Positions 9,130 to 19,702 of a DNA stretch of 64,000 bases are shown here, one piece after another. The notes below the pieces were generated by a model that was not told where the DNA came from, searched no databases, and saw only the letters and a program-made list of their open reading frames with translations. The first letter of the stretch is position 1, and each line of letters starts with the position of its first letter. The stretch lies in assembly GCF_004214935.1 (NCBI RefSeq), contig NZ_SFCC01000003.1, positions 1-64,000 of the forward strand. Reading direction: 5' to 3'. This stretch comes from Amycolatopsis suaedae. GTDB lineage: Bacteria > Actinomycetota > Actinomycetes > Mycobacteriales > Pseudonocardiaceae. Both the position numbers and the translations under genes were made by a program.

Positions 9130-10229
9130 CTGTCGTTCGGCTTGCGGTAGGGGTGCACCTGTACCGCCTGGCCGAACGTCGGCGCGTCGACCATCTGCCG
9201 GTTGCCCACGTAGAGCCCGACGTGGTGGATCTTCGTCGACGGGTTGCCGTAGAAGATCAGGTCGCCGAGCTTGGGCTCGGTCTCCTTCGGTACCAGCGGA
9301 ACGCTGCCGTACTGCCAGTGCGCCGTGCGCTTCAGCGTGATGCCCGCGCTGGCGTACGCGGCGGTGGTCAGGCCCGAGCAGTCGAACCCGGCGTCGCCCT
9401 TCTCGGTGCCGTTGCCGCCCCACACGTAGGGCAGGCCGATCTTGTCGATGGCGAACGTGACGGCCTTGAGCACGGCCGGGTTCGGCGGGGCGTTGTCCTT
9501 GATGACCGTGCCGTAGACGTTGGCCGTCGCCAGCACCCGGTGCAGGAACAGCGGGGCGTCCTGGACCGAGCGCACCGCCTCCCACCAGGTCGGCCCGTCG
9601 GAGAGGTCCCTGCCGTCGGCGCAGAGCGCGCGGCCCGCGGTCAGCGCGGCGTCGTCGATGTTCTGGATGTCCGGTTCGGCGGTGCCGGTGTGGCTGCGCT
9701 TCCAGCCGTTCCACACCTCCGGCGGCAGCTGCATCGGGCCGGACGAGCCCGCCTTCGACACCGGCTTGCCGTAGAAGTCCCGCACCTCGACCGTGCCGAT
9801 CGGCTTCGCCGCCGTGCCCGCGTCGCCGAGTCCGCCGCCCGCCCTGCCGTGGTCACTCGCGTTCTTGCCGATGCCGGCCAGCGTCACCCAGGAAACGTTG
9901 CACTTGGGCTCCTCGGCGGTGAGCGTGACCGTCGCCCTGGCGTAGCCGAGCATCGCCCGCGGCGGGATGTCCAGCCAGCCGGAGACCTTGGTGACCCACT
10001 CGTTCAGCTGCGCCTCGTCGTCGGGTACCGCGGCCTCGGGCTGCGTGGACGGGGCGGGCGGTTGCTCCGCGGCGGGGGCGGGGGCCGCCGAGACGGTCGG
10101 CGCGGGGTCGGGTGGCGCGAGCTGGGTGAGCACGGCGACCAGCGCGCCGACGGCGGCCAGTGCCAGGCCGGTGTAGAGCCACCGCCGCCGGGCCGGTACC
10201 TGGGGAGCCGGTTCCTCGGACACCCTCAC
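9099..10229 (-). CDS. NlpC/P60 endopeptidase with transglycosylase-like domain, membrane-anchored
   Basis: Cell-wall hydrolase of about 376 residues. A transmembrane or signal-anchor segment (WLYTGLALAAVGALVAVLTQL, about 14-34) precedes a Pro/Ala-rich linker. The central domain resembles a soluble lytic transglycosylase (ending GSSGPMQLPPEVWNGWKRS). The C-terminal NlpC/P60 domain has catalytic Cys in FDCSGL, His in IHHVGLYVGN and a following polar residue near VDAPTFG. Relatives cleave the D-Glu to diaminopimelate bond of stem peptides outside the membrane. The GTG at 10229 overlaps the nucleoside hydrolase stop as GTGA, implying translational coupling. A second GTG at 10223 is possible. Confidence 0.88.
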   Translation of the reverse strand: MRVSEEPAPQVPARRRWLYTGLALAAVGALVAVLTQLAPPDPAPTVSAAPAPAAEQPPAPSTQPEAAVPDDEAQLNEWVTKVSGWLDIPPRAMLGYARATVTLTAEEPKCNVSWVTLAGIGKNASDHGRAGGGLGDAGTAAKPIGTVEVRDFYGKPVSKAGSSGPMQLPPEVWNGWKRSHTGTAEPDIQNIDDAALTAGRALCADGRDLSDGPTWWEAVRSVQDAPLFLHRVLATANVYGTVIKDNAPPNPAVLKAVTFAIDKIGLPYVWGGNGTEKGDAGFDCSGLTTAAYASAGITLKRTAHWQYGSVPLVPKETEPKLGDLIFYGNPSTKIHHVGLYVGNRQMVDAPTFGQAVQVHPYRKPNDSYAGAGRPAA

Positions 10230-11188
10230 ACCCCCGCGATCCGGTCGTGGACGAACGTGCGCAGCCCGTCGAGGTCGGTGTCGACGGCGACGTCCACCGT
10301 CGGCGGAATGGGCGGCCTGCCGCCGCCGTCGGGTGCCTCCGGCGTGCGCCGGTCGACGATCGTGGCGCCGCGTGCCGGGCCGAACCCGCAGTCGACGTCG
10401 ATGGGCCAGCTCTGGGTCTGCAGGATGCCCGGGCTGATGGCCTCGGCGACGGCCACCGCGTCGTGCATGACCATGCCCTCGCTGCCGAGGATCGTGCGGT
10501 AGTAGGCGCGGTAGTCGGTGGTCAGGGCGTTCAGTCCGGCACCGACCGGCCCGGACGCGGCCAGCGAGTCCAGCCACGGGGCGTCGACGGCGCAGCGGTG
10601 GGTCAGGTCCATCGGTACCAGGACCGTCGGCACCGACTCCTCGACCAGCACCCTGCGGGCGGCCTCCGGGTCGGCCCAGATGTTGAACTCCGCCGCCGAG
10701 CTGATGTTGCCGCCCGCCACGGCACCGCCCATGATCACCAGCCGGGCGATCTTCTCCCGGATCCCGGGGTGGGCCGCCAGCAGCAGCGCGATGTTGGTGA
10801 GCGGCCCGATCGGCGCGATGGTCACCGGCTCGTCGGACGCCTCCAGCAACTGGACCATCATGGTCACGGCGTCGACGGGCTCGATGTCGCGCAGCGGGTC
10901 GGGCAGCCCCTCGGATCCACCGAGGCCGTCCTCGCCGTGCACGGCGTAGTCGCGGGGCTTCGGGAACGGGTAGACCAGCGGCCGTTCGGCACCTGCCGCC
11001 ACCGGGACGTCCTTGCGCCCGAACAGCGCCAGCAGCCGCTGGGCGTTACGCGTGGTGGCCTCGAGCGGCACGTTGCCGTAGACCGTCGTGAGCCCCAGCA
11101 GCTCGACGTCGGCACTGCGTGCCGCCAGCGCGATCGCGAAGGCGTCGTCGACGCCAGGGTCGGTGTCGATGATCAGTTTGGTCCCCAC
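10226..11188 (-). CDS. inosine/uridine-preferring nucleoside hydrolase
   Basis: Hydrolyses the N-glycosidic bond of nucleosides to ribose and base for salvage. The calcium-binding N-terminal motif IIDTDPGVDDAFAI (residues about 6-19) is intact, as are TTVYGNV, PIGPLTNIALLL, VIMGGAV and the late MHDAVAVAEAI histidine-aspartate segment. The length of 320 residues matches the family. The start is GTG at 11188 with GAAGGGAG upstream. It shares a 4-base overlap with the NlpC/P60 gene downstream, an odd pairing without an obvious metabolic link. It is divergent from the acyltransferase at 11225 with a 36-base gap. Confidence 0.93.
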   Translation of the reverse strand: MGTKLIIDTDPGVDDAFAIALAARSADVELLGLTTVYGNVPLEATTRNAQRLLALFGRKDVPVAAGAERPLVYPFPKPRDYAVHGEDGLGGSEGLPDPLRDIEPVDAVTMMVQLLEASDEPVTIAPIGPLTNIALLLAAHPGIREKIARLVIMGGAVAGGNISSAAEFNIWADPEAARRVLVEESVPTVLVPMDLTHRCAVDAPWLDSLAASGPVGAGLNALTTDYRAYYRTILGSEGMVMHDAVAVAEAISPGILQTQSWPIDVDCGFGPARGATIVDRRTPEAPDGGGRPPIPPTVDVAVDTDLDGLRTFVHDRIAGV

Positions 11189-11224
11189 AGCACTCCCTTC
11201 CCCCTGCAGGTTATCGTCTGGCGC

Positions 11225-11974
11225 ATGACTTCCATGTGGGGTTCCCCGGTGCTCTCCCGGCTGGGCGCGTGGCGGCGAGCCCGCAGGGACCCCCAGCAGG
11301 CGCGGTTCCTGACGCGGGACTCGCTGCGCTGGGTGCTGCGCAACCGGGCGTTCACCCCCTGGTACCTCGTCCGCTACTGGCGGCTGCTGAAGTTCCGGAT
11401 CGCGAACCCGCACATCATCCTGCGCGGGATGGTCTTCCTCGGCAAGGACGTGGAGATCCACTGCCGCCCCGGCTACGGCCGGATGGAGATCGGCCGGTGG
11501 GTCCACATCGGCGACGGCAACGCCATCCGCTGCCACGAGGGCTCGCTGCGCATCGGTGACAAGGCCGTGTTCGGCAGGCAGAACGTGCTCAACGCCTACC
11601 TCGACATCGAACTCGGCGCGGCCACGCTCGTCGCCGACTGGGTCTACATCTGCGACTTCGACCACGTCACGGCCGACATCACCCTGCCGATCAAGGACCA
11701 GGGCATCGTCAAGGCGCCGGTGCGGATCGGGCCGGACACCTGGATCGGGACCAAGGTGTCGGTGCTGAAGGGCACCCGGGTCGGCCGGGGCTGTGTGCTG
11801 GGTGCGCACGCCGTCGTGCGGGGGGACGTCCCCGACTACGCGATCGCCGTCGGCTCCCCGGCGCGGGTGGTCAAGGACCGCCGTGCCGACTACGAGGCCG
11901 ACGCCGAGCGCCGCGCCGCGGTGCGTGACATGGCCCGCAAGGCCGACGAGGCCCTGCGCCAGGCCCTCGACTGA
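11225..11974 (+). CDS. left-handed beta-helix (hexapeptide repeat) acyltransferase
   Basis: Protein of 249 residues with hexapeptide repeats from about residue 70 to 205, for example VRIGPDTWIGTKVSVLKGTRVGRGCVLGAHAVV, and the closing GDVPDYAIAVGSPARVVK of CoA-dependent O-acetyltransferases (CysE/LacA/WbbJ group). The N-terminal 70 residues are basic and tryptophan/arginine rich (SLRWVLRNRAFTPWYLVRYWRLLKFR), which could contact membrane or glycan. The catalytic histidine candidate lies in CDFDHVTADI. Such enzymes usually acetylate sugars of surface polysaccharides; the acceptor is unknown. ATG at 11225. Confidence 0.87.
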   Translation: MTSMWGSPVLSRLGAWRRARRDPQQARFLTRDSLRWVLRNRAFTPWYLVRYWRLLKFRIANPHIILRGMVFLGKDVEIHCRPGYGRMEIGRWVHIGDGNAIRCHEGSLRIGDKAVFGRQNVLNAYLDIELGAATLVADWVYICDFDHVTADITLPIKDQGIVKAPVRIGPDTWIGTKVSVLKGTRVGRGCVLGAHAVVRGDVPDYAIAVGSPARVVKDRRADYEADAERRAAVRDMARKADEALRQALD

Positions 11975-12011
11975 CGGGCCGGCTGCCCCTCGCGCGCGCG
12001 GCCGGGCGCCA

Positions 12012-12070
12012 AAGCACGTGAAGGCCCCCTTCACCACGTCACACGTAATGAAGGTGGCCTTCACGAGCTT
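12012..12070. repeat. GTGAAGG double-hairpin palindrome, copy 1
   Basis: Imperfect inverted repeat of about 28-bp arms between the acyltransferase and ramB, which converge here. Each arm is itself a hairpin: GTGAAGG-CCC-CCTTCAC on the left and ATGAAGG-TGG-CCTTCAC on the right. The central linker contains ACGTCACACGT. It probably ends transcripts from both sides. Further copies occur at 16703, 17864, 34272 and 54876, plus split copies. Confidence 0.8.
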
Positions 12071-12074
12071 GACC

Positions 12075-13499
12075 TCAGGCCTTCGGCACCGCCGGGTAGG
12101 GCACGAAGGTGCTGGTGTTCTCGTCCACGGTGAGCTGCTTGCCGATCGTGGGGAACGCCCGCTGCGGGCAGGCCGGCCGCTCGCACACCTTGCAGCCCAT
12201 GCCGATCGGCGTCGACGCCGCCCGGTCGTCGAGGTCGAGGCCGGTCGAGTAGACCAGCCGCCGCGCGTGCCGCAGCTCGCAGCCCAGCCCGATGACGAAC
12301 GTCTTGCCCGGGCTGCCGAAGCCGCCGATGTTGCGCGACACCGTGCGCGCGATCCAGAAGTAGCTCTTGCCGTCGGGCAGCGTGGCGATCTGGGTGTGGA
12401 TCTTGCCCGGCGCGGTGAACGCCTCATACACCGTCCACAGCGGACAGGCGCCGCCGACGCGGGAGAAGTGGAAGCCGGCCGCGGACTGCCGCTTGGACAT
12501 GTTGCCCGCGCGGTCCACCCGGACGAACGAGAACGGCACGCCCCGCAGCCGGGGCCGCTGCAGCGTGGACAGCCGGTGGCAGACGGTCTCGAAGCCCACC
12601 CCGAAGTGGTCGCAGAGCAGCTCGATGTCGTAGCGGAACTCCTCGGCCCGCTCGTAGAACGTCCGGTAGGGCAGGATCAGCGCGCCCGCGAAGTAGTTCG
12701 CCAGCCCGATCCGGGCCAGCGAACGGGCCGCCGGGCCGGAGAACGCCCACGAGTCGGCCAGTTCGGTGATCAGGTCGTCGTACTCCAGCAACGCGATCTG
12801 GGAAGCCATCCGGAACGCCTGCTGCCCGATGCGCAGGCTCGGCGCCAGCCGCAGCACCCGCGCCCTGGGCTCGTAGCGGTGCTGCTCGCCAGCGTTCTCG
12901 TCGATGCCCTCGCTGGTCACCCGCACGTCGTAGGTGTCGGTGAGCCGCTCGCGCAGGCCGTTGCGGACCTCGCCGCGTCGCAGGCCCAGTGAGACGGCCA
13001 TGCGTTCGGCCCGTTCGTCCAGCTCGGCGACGTAGTTCTCCCGTTCGTAGAAGAAGTCGCGAACCTCCTCGTGCGGCAGCGGCGCGGCGGCGCTGCCGTG
13101 CACGCCCCTGCCGTCCTCGGTGACCAGCGCGGCAGTGCTCTCCACCGCCGTGCGGTAGCGGCGGTGGAGCTGGACCAGCGCCTGCGCGATGGACGGCTGG
13201 TTGCTGGCCAGCTCGTTGATCTCGCTCGGGGAGACCTGGACGCCGAGCGCCTCGTCCAGCAGGGCCTCGCGCACGTCGGCGACCAGGCGGGCCGTGTCGG
13301 TGTTCGCGAAGAACTCCGCGTCGACCCCGAACGCCTGCGTGATCCGCAGCAGTACCGGCACGGTCAGCGGCCTGGCGTTGCGCTCGATCTGGTTGAGGTA
13401 GCTGGGGGAGATCTCCAGCAGCCGGGCCAGGTCTGCCTGGCTCATCGACCGCGTTTCCCTCAGATGGCGCAGTTTCGCGCCGGCGAACGTCTTGTCCAC
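12075..13499 (-). CDS. ramB: RamB-type regulator of acetate/glyoxylate metabolism
   Basis: Transcriptional regulator of 474 residues. The N-terminal XRE helix-turn-helix (residues about 8-62, LRHLRETRSMSQADLARLLEISPSYLNQIE) is followed by an IrrE/DUF955-like region and a C-terminal DUF2083 domain with conserved cysteines (CPLW, GMGCKVCERPACPQRAF). This is the RamB architecture of Corynebacterium and Mycobacterium, where it represses or modulates aceA, aceB and ack/pta according to carbon source. No HEXXH is seen, so a peptidase activity is unlikely. It is divergent from aceA, and RamB-like half-sites lie in the shared 204-base region. Confidence 0.93.
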   Translation of the reverse strand: MDKTFAGAKLRHLRETRSMSQADLARLLEISPSYLNQIERNARPLTVPVLLRITQAFGVDAEFFANTDTARLVADVREALLDEALGVQVSPSEINELASNQPSIAQALVQLHRRYRTAVESTAALVTEDGRGVHGSAAAPLPHEEVRDFFYERENYVAELDERAERMAVSLGLRRGEVRNGLRERLTDTYDVRVTSEGIDENAGEQHRYEPRARVLRLAPSLRIGQQAFRMASQIALLEYDDLITELADSWAFSGPAARSLARIGLANYFAGALILPYRTFYERAEEFRYDIELLCDHFGVGFETVCHRLSTLQRPRLRGVPFSFVRVDRAGNMSKRQSAAGFHFSRVGGACPLWTVYEAFTAPGKIHTQIATLPDGKSYFWIARTVSRNIGGFGSPGKTFVIGLGCELRHARRLVYSTGLDLDDRAASTPIGMGCKVCERPACPQRAFPTIGKQLTVDENTSTFVPYPAVPKA

Positions 13500-13594
13500 T
13501 GCGTGCTCCGTAACCGATCCAGTAAACGGTCAAGATCCCCCTGACCGGGAGATCTGCGAACCGCGGCTTCGCAGCCTTCGCGAACAGGCTAGGG

Positions 13595-13690
13595 AAACTT
13601 CGCACAAATTGGCAAATTGGAGCTCTGGCGACGTTTCCGCAGGCCATGTCATGGTCGCTGCAAGCAGGCGAGTAATCGCAAAGTTCGCAA
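13595..13690. promoter_or_regulatory. RamB-like binding sites between ramB and aceA
   Basis: AAACTTCGCACAAA at 13595-13608 and, in the opposite orientation, TCGCAAAGTTCGCAA at 13676-13690 (reverse complement TTGCGAACTTTGCGA). Both resemble the corynebacterial RamB motif AAACTTTGCAAA as I recall it. One flanks the ramB side and one lies just before the aceA ribosome-binding site (GGGAG at 13694-13698), consistent with autoregulation and aceA control. Confidence 0.55.
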
Positions 13691-13703
13691 CGTGGGAGAT
13701 CCA

Positions 13704-14987
<1,284 letters not shown>

Positions 14988-15085
14988 CCTGCTGACCCAG
15001 GGGTGCCGCCCCCGCGTCCCGGCGACGACCGCCCGCACGGTCGGACGTGCGGGGCGGCCCCCTTTCTCCACCCCTGGAGGGCGAG

Positions 15086-16687
15086 ATGACCGACCTGCTG
15101 AACTACCGCATCGAGGTTTCCGGCGAGACCGGCGACCGGTACGACGAGATCCTCACCCCGGCCGCGCTGCGGTTCGTGGCCCTGCTGGACAACGCCTTCG
15201 CCGGCCGCAGGCGGGAACTGCTCGACGCGCGGCGGCTGCGCAGGGAGAAGCTCGCCACCGGGGAGGAGACGCTGGGCTTCCTGCCGGAGACCGCGCGGAT
15301 CCGCTCCGACGAGTCCTGGCAGGTCGCCGGCGCGGCGCCGGGCCTGGAGGACCGCCGGGTCGAGATCACCGGCCCGCCGGACCGCAAGATGACGGTCAAC
15401 GCGCTCAACTCCGGCGCGAAGGTGTGGCTGGCCGACTTCGAGGACGCCACCGCGCCCACCTGGGACAACGTCGTGTCCGGGCAGATCAACCTGTACGACG
15501 CGATCCGCCGTGACATCGACTTCAGCACCCGCGACGGCAAGCACTACCGGATCGGCGACGACCCGGCCACGATCGTCGTCCGCCCGCGTGGCTGGCACCT
15601 GGTGGAGAAGCACATCCGCATCGACGGCCGCCCGGTCGCCGGCGCGCTGGTCGACTTCGGCCTGTACTTCTTCCACAACGCCCGCCAGCTGCTGGCGCGC
15701 GGCAGCGGCCCGTACTTTTACCTGCCCAAGCTGGAGAGTCACCTCGAGGCGCGGCTGTGGAACGACGTGTTCACGCTGGCGCAGCGGGAACTGGGCATCC
15801 CGCGGGGGACCATCCGCGCCACCGTGCTGATCGAGACCATCACCGCGGCGTTCGAGATGGACGAGATCCTGTACGAGCTGCGCGAGCACGCCGCCGGGCT
15901 GAACGCCGGCCGGTGGGACTACATCTTCAGCGTCATCAAGAACTTCGGCGAGCGCGGCGCGGACTTCGTTCTGCCCGATCGCGCGCAGGTGACGATGACC
16001 GTGCCGTTCATGCGGGCCTACACCGAACTGCTGGTGCGCACCTGCCACCTGCGGGGCGCGCACGCGATCGGCGGCATGGCGGCGTTCATCCCCAGCCGCG
16101 ACCCGGAGGTCAACGCCGCCGCGGTGGAGAAGGTGCGCCAGGACAAGGAACGTGAGGCCGGTGACGGCTTCGACGGCTCCTGGGTCGCCCACCCCGGCCT
16201 GGTCCCGGTCTGCCGCGAGGTGTTCGACGAGGTGCTCGGCGGCTGGCCCAACCAGCTGGGCAAGCTGCGCGAGGACGTCGTCGTGACGGCGGACGACCTG
16301 CTCGACGTCGCCAGCGCAGGCGGCGAGGTCACCGAACAGGGCGTGCGCGCGAACGTCAACGTCGCGCTGCGTTACCTCGACGCATGGCTGCGTGGCACGG
16401 GAGCGGCGGCCATCTTCGGCCTGATGGAGGACGCGGCGACCGCGGAGATCGCCAGGTGCCAGGTGTGGCAGTGGATCCGCAACGGCACCAAGCTGACCGA
16501 CGGCACGGCGGTGACCAGGGAACTGGTCACGTCGATGCTGGAGGAGGAACTGGACTCGGTGCGCGCCGACCTCGGCGCGGGCAACCGTCTCGACGACGCG
16601 AAGGCGATCTTCGCCGAGACGGCGCTGGGGGAGAAGCTGCCCAACTTCTTCACCACCGCCGCCTACGCGCGTCACCTGGCCGGCTGA
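15086..16687 (+). CDS. aceB: malate synthase A
   Basis: Condenses glyoxylate and acetyl-CoA to malate, completing the glyoxylate shunt. The 533-residue length and the motif [17 protein letters not shown] (about 271-287) identify the A isoform rather than the 720-residue malate synthase G of mycobacteria. Other family blocks are [16 protein letters not shown] and [19 protein letters not shown] at 15086 follows a strong GGAGGG. Between aceA and aceB, GCCGCCCCCGC (15005-15015) can pair with GCGGGGCGGC (about 15049-15058), which may attenuate read-through. Confidence 0.96.
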   Translation: MTDLLNYRIEVSGETGDRYDEILTPAALRFVALLDNAFAGRRRELLDARRLRREKLATGEETLGFLPETARIRSDESWQVAGAAPGLEDRRVEITGPPDRKMTVNALNSGAKVWLADFEDATAPTWDNVVSGQINLYDAIRRDIDFSTRDGKHYRIGDDPATIVVRPRGWHLVEKHIRIDGRPVAGALVDFGLYFFHNARQLLARGSGPYFYLPKLESHLEARLWNDVFTLAQRELGIPRGTIRATVLIETITAAFEMDEILYELREHAAGLNAGRWDYIFSVIKNFGERGADFVLPDRAQVTMTVPFMRAYTELLVRTCHLRGAHAIGGMAAFIPSRDPEVNAAAVEKVRQDKEREAGDGFDGSWVAHPGLVPVCREVFDEVLGGWPNQLGKLREDVVVTADDLLDVASAGGEVTEQGVRANVNVALRYLDAWLRGTGAAAIFGLMEDAATAEIARCQVWQWIRNGTKLTDGTAVTRELVTSMLEEELDSVRADLGAGNRLDDAKAIFAETALGEKLPNFFTTAAYARHLAG

Positions 16688-16702
16688 GTCCGGGTCCCGC
16701 AT

Positions 16703-16753
16703 CCGTGAAGGGGGCCCTCACGGCGTCTGATGCCGTGAGGGCCCCCTTCACGG
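16703..16753. terminator. perfect 22-bp-arm palindrome after aceB
   Basis: Arms at 16703-16724 and 16732-16753 are exact reverse complements around the loop GTCTGAT, a very stable hairpin. Each arm contains a smaller hairpin with a three-base loop: GTGAAGG-GGG-CCCTCAC and GTGAGGG-CCC-CCTTCAC. It is a variant of the GTGAAGG palindrome family. A TTTTACG run begins at 16761. It probably terminates aceB. Confidence 0.75.
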
Positions 16754-16780
16754 CATCCGGTTTTACGTAGTGGTACCTAG

Positions 16781-17857
<1,077 letters not shown>

Positions 17858-17863
17858 CCCCGG

Positions 17864-17916
17864 ACGTGAAGGCCACCTTCACCACGTCTCACGTGCTGAA
17901 GGTGGCCTTCACGTGC
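17864..17916. repeat. GTGAAGG double-hairpin palindrome, copy 3
   Basis: Arms GTGAAGG-CCA-CCTTCAC and, after CACGTCTCACGTGCT, the complementary GAAGG-TGG-CCTTCACGT. It lies immediately downstream of the aminopeptidase stop and abuts the left end of a putative small mobile element. It is a likely terminator. Confidence 0.8.
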
Positions 17917-17922
17917 TCCGGT

Positions 17923-18321
17923 CAGGGCCCCGGCAAAGTCGGGTGGTCCGGAGCGCGTCATTCGCGTTCCGGAACGCGAATGACGTGTTCAGGAACGCGA
18001 AACTCGTGCTCCGGCCCGGCGCGGTCGCGCGAACGGCCCGTTCGGCCAGCCGATGACAGACTGGTCTCGCGATCTGGAACTGGCGTGCCGGACAGTGGGA
18101 CCAGGCGAGCGGGAACGTGCAACTCGCGGGTCCGGAACGGTCGACTCGCGGGTCGGGAACGGAGGACTCGCGAGGGGCCCGTTCGTGCGGGCCCGGCACC
18201 ACGTGAGAACCGGCGTCCACATCGTGAGTTCTGCGCTCGAGACCAGCCATCTCGGCCTGCCCCAGACACGGCATCCACGCCACCACACCAGCCCCACCCG
18301 TAAGGCAGCAAGGGAGCGTTA
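17923..18321. mobile_element. putative non-autonomous element A (MITE-like), non-coding
   Basis: Intergenic stretch of 399 bases without a credible gene. Its left end is the 22-base terminal sequence beginning CAGGG and ending GGCAAAGTCGGGT (17923-17944); the matching right end is not preserved. The 10-mer GTGCTCCGGT occurs directly before it (17913-17922) and directly after it (18322-18331), like a target duplication. The identity extends 6 bases further into CAGGGC on both sides. Inside are three 22-bp tandem units at 18112-18177 (GGAAC, five variable bases, then ACTCGCG) and the conserved core GGACAGTGGGACCAGGC (18091-18107). The right copy of the direct repeat runs into the last codons of the glycosyltransferase gene. 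Confidence 0.6.
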
Positions 18322-18330
18322 GTGCTCCGG

Positions 18331-19584
18331 TCAGGGCGAGAAGGCGTTGCCGGTGGCGATCTTGGGGCGGCCCAGCTCGACCGGCTCGCCGGGGCGGGCC
18401 CTGCGGTAGACGGCGGCGGTCTCCCTGGCGATCCGCGCCCAGTCGAAGTCGGCGGCGAGCCGGGCCTGCGCCGCGTCGGCCCGGGTGCGGGCGGCACGCT
18501 GGTCGGCCAGCACCGTCTCGACGGCCGCCGCCAGCGCGCCCACGTCACCGGGGGTGAACGCCAGGCCGGTCTGGCCGTCGATCACCACCTCGCCGAGCCC
18601 GCCCGCGGTCGACGCCACCAGCGGCGCCTTCGCGGCGGCCGCCTCCAGCGCGACGATGCCGAACGGCTCGTACCGGCTGGGCAGCACGACGGCGTCGGCG
18701 GCGGCCAGCACGGCCCGCAGGTCGGCGTCGGACAGGTGCCCGACGAAGTCCACGGCCCGCCGGACCCGCAGCTTGCGGGCCTGCTCGACCAGTTCCTCCA
18801 GGTGCCGCCCCTTGCCCGCGACCACCAGCCGGGTCCCCGGATGTGCCCTGCGGACCCGCGGCAGCGCGCTGAGCAGGTCCTGGACGCCCTTCTCCCACTC
18901 CAGCCTGCCGAAGTACAGCAGCAGTGGTGCGCCTTCCGGGCTGTAGGTCAGCCGCGCGTGCTCGACCTGCTCGACCGGCACCTGCCAGCCCCGTTCCTCG
19001 ATGCCGTTGTGGATCACGGTGATCTCGGCGGGATCGACCTCGAACAGGTGCCCGACCTCCGCCCGCATGGCCTGCGAGCAGGTGATCAGCGCGTCGGCCC
19101 GGTTGGCCAGCCACCACTCCACCGAGTGCACCTGCTGGTTGAGCGGATGCGACAGCCAGCCCGAGTGCCTGCCCGCCTCGGTGGCGTGGATGGTGCCGAC
19201 CAGCGGCACCCGCGCCATCTCGGCCAGCGCGATCGCGGGGTGGGTGACCAGCCAGTCGTGGGCGTGGACGACGTCCGGCCGCCAGTCGCGCAGCAGGTCC
19301 GATCCGGCGCGGATCATGGCGTGGCCCATCGCCAGCGTCCAGGCCACCAGGTCACGCTCGAACGTCACGTGCATGGGGTCCTCGGCGACCCGGATGATCC
19401 GGACGTTCTCGACGACCCGGTCGGTACGGGGATGCGTCGCCGCGTCGGTGCCCGCCGTGTGCCTGCACAGCACGACCACCTCGTGCCCGTCGGCCGCGAG
19501 ATGCCTGGCCAGAGCGTGTACGTGCCGCGCGAGGCCGCCGACGACGACGGGCGGGTACTCCCAGGACAGCATCAGCACACGCAT
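18331..19584 (-). CDS. GT4 glycosyltransferase, glycogen synthase-like (Rv3032 orthologue candidate)
   Basis: Retaining glycosyltransferase of 417 residues, predicted to extend an alpha-1,4-glucan from a nucleotide sugar in the cytosol. The N-terminal domain has MLSWEYPPVVVGGLARHVHALARHLAADGHEV, typical of actinobacterial GlgA. The C-terminal domain has FGRLEWEKGVQDLL and the E-x7-E motif in SRYEPFGIVALEAAAA. Length and order with the GH57 and methyltransferase genes match M. tuberculosis Rv3032-Rv3031-Rv3030, implicated in methylglucose lipopolysaccharide and glycogen synthesis. Unlike there, about 3.7 kb of other genes separates it from the GH57 gene. The 3' end touches the direct repeat of element A. 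Confidence 0.88.
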   Translation of the reverse strand: MRVLMLSWEYPPVVVGGLARHVHALARHLAADGHEVVVLCRHTAGTDAATHPRTDRVVENVRIIRVAEDPMHVTFERDLVAWTLAMGHAMIRAGSDLLRDWRPDVVHAHDWLVTHPAIALAEMARVPLVGTIHATEAGRHSGWLSHPLNQQVHSVEWWLANRADALITCSQAMRAEVGHLFEVDPAEITVIHNGIEERGWQVPVEQVEHARLTYSPEGAPLLLYFGRLEWEKGVQDLLSALPRVRRAHPGTRLVVAGKGRHLEELVEQARKLRVRRAVDFVGHLSDADLRAVLAAADAVVLPSRYEPFGIVALEAAAAKAPLVASTAGGLGEVVIDGQTGLAFTPGDVGALAAAVETVLADQRAARTRADAAQARLAADFDWARIARETAAVYRRARPGEPVELGRPKIATGNAFSP

Positions 19585-19702
19585 GTCTGGAGGTTACTCG
19601 TGAGTCAAGAGCCGGACGCACGCCCGGCCGATTGCACCAGTCCGGCGGATCGGCCAATGTATCCCACAGGAATCGACAAGAGTCGACAAGAGAGGACAGC
19701 CC

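Noticed and set aside
18112..18177. A short CRISPR array (regular 22-bp units)
   Set aside because: The units are contiguous with no unique spacers of constant length, and no cas gene is in the window. The array is a tandem repeat inside a non-coding element.
17866..18303. A 145-residue frame over element A
   Set aside because: It begins in the palindrome and runs through the tandem units. Homologous element C lacks the frame because of 63 additional bases and many substitutions without coding bias.
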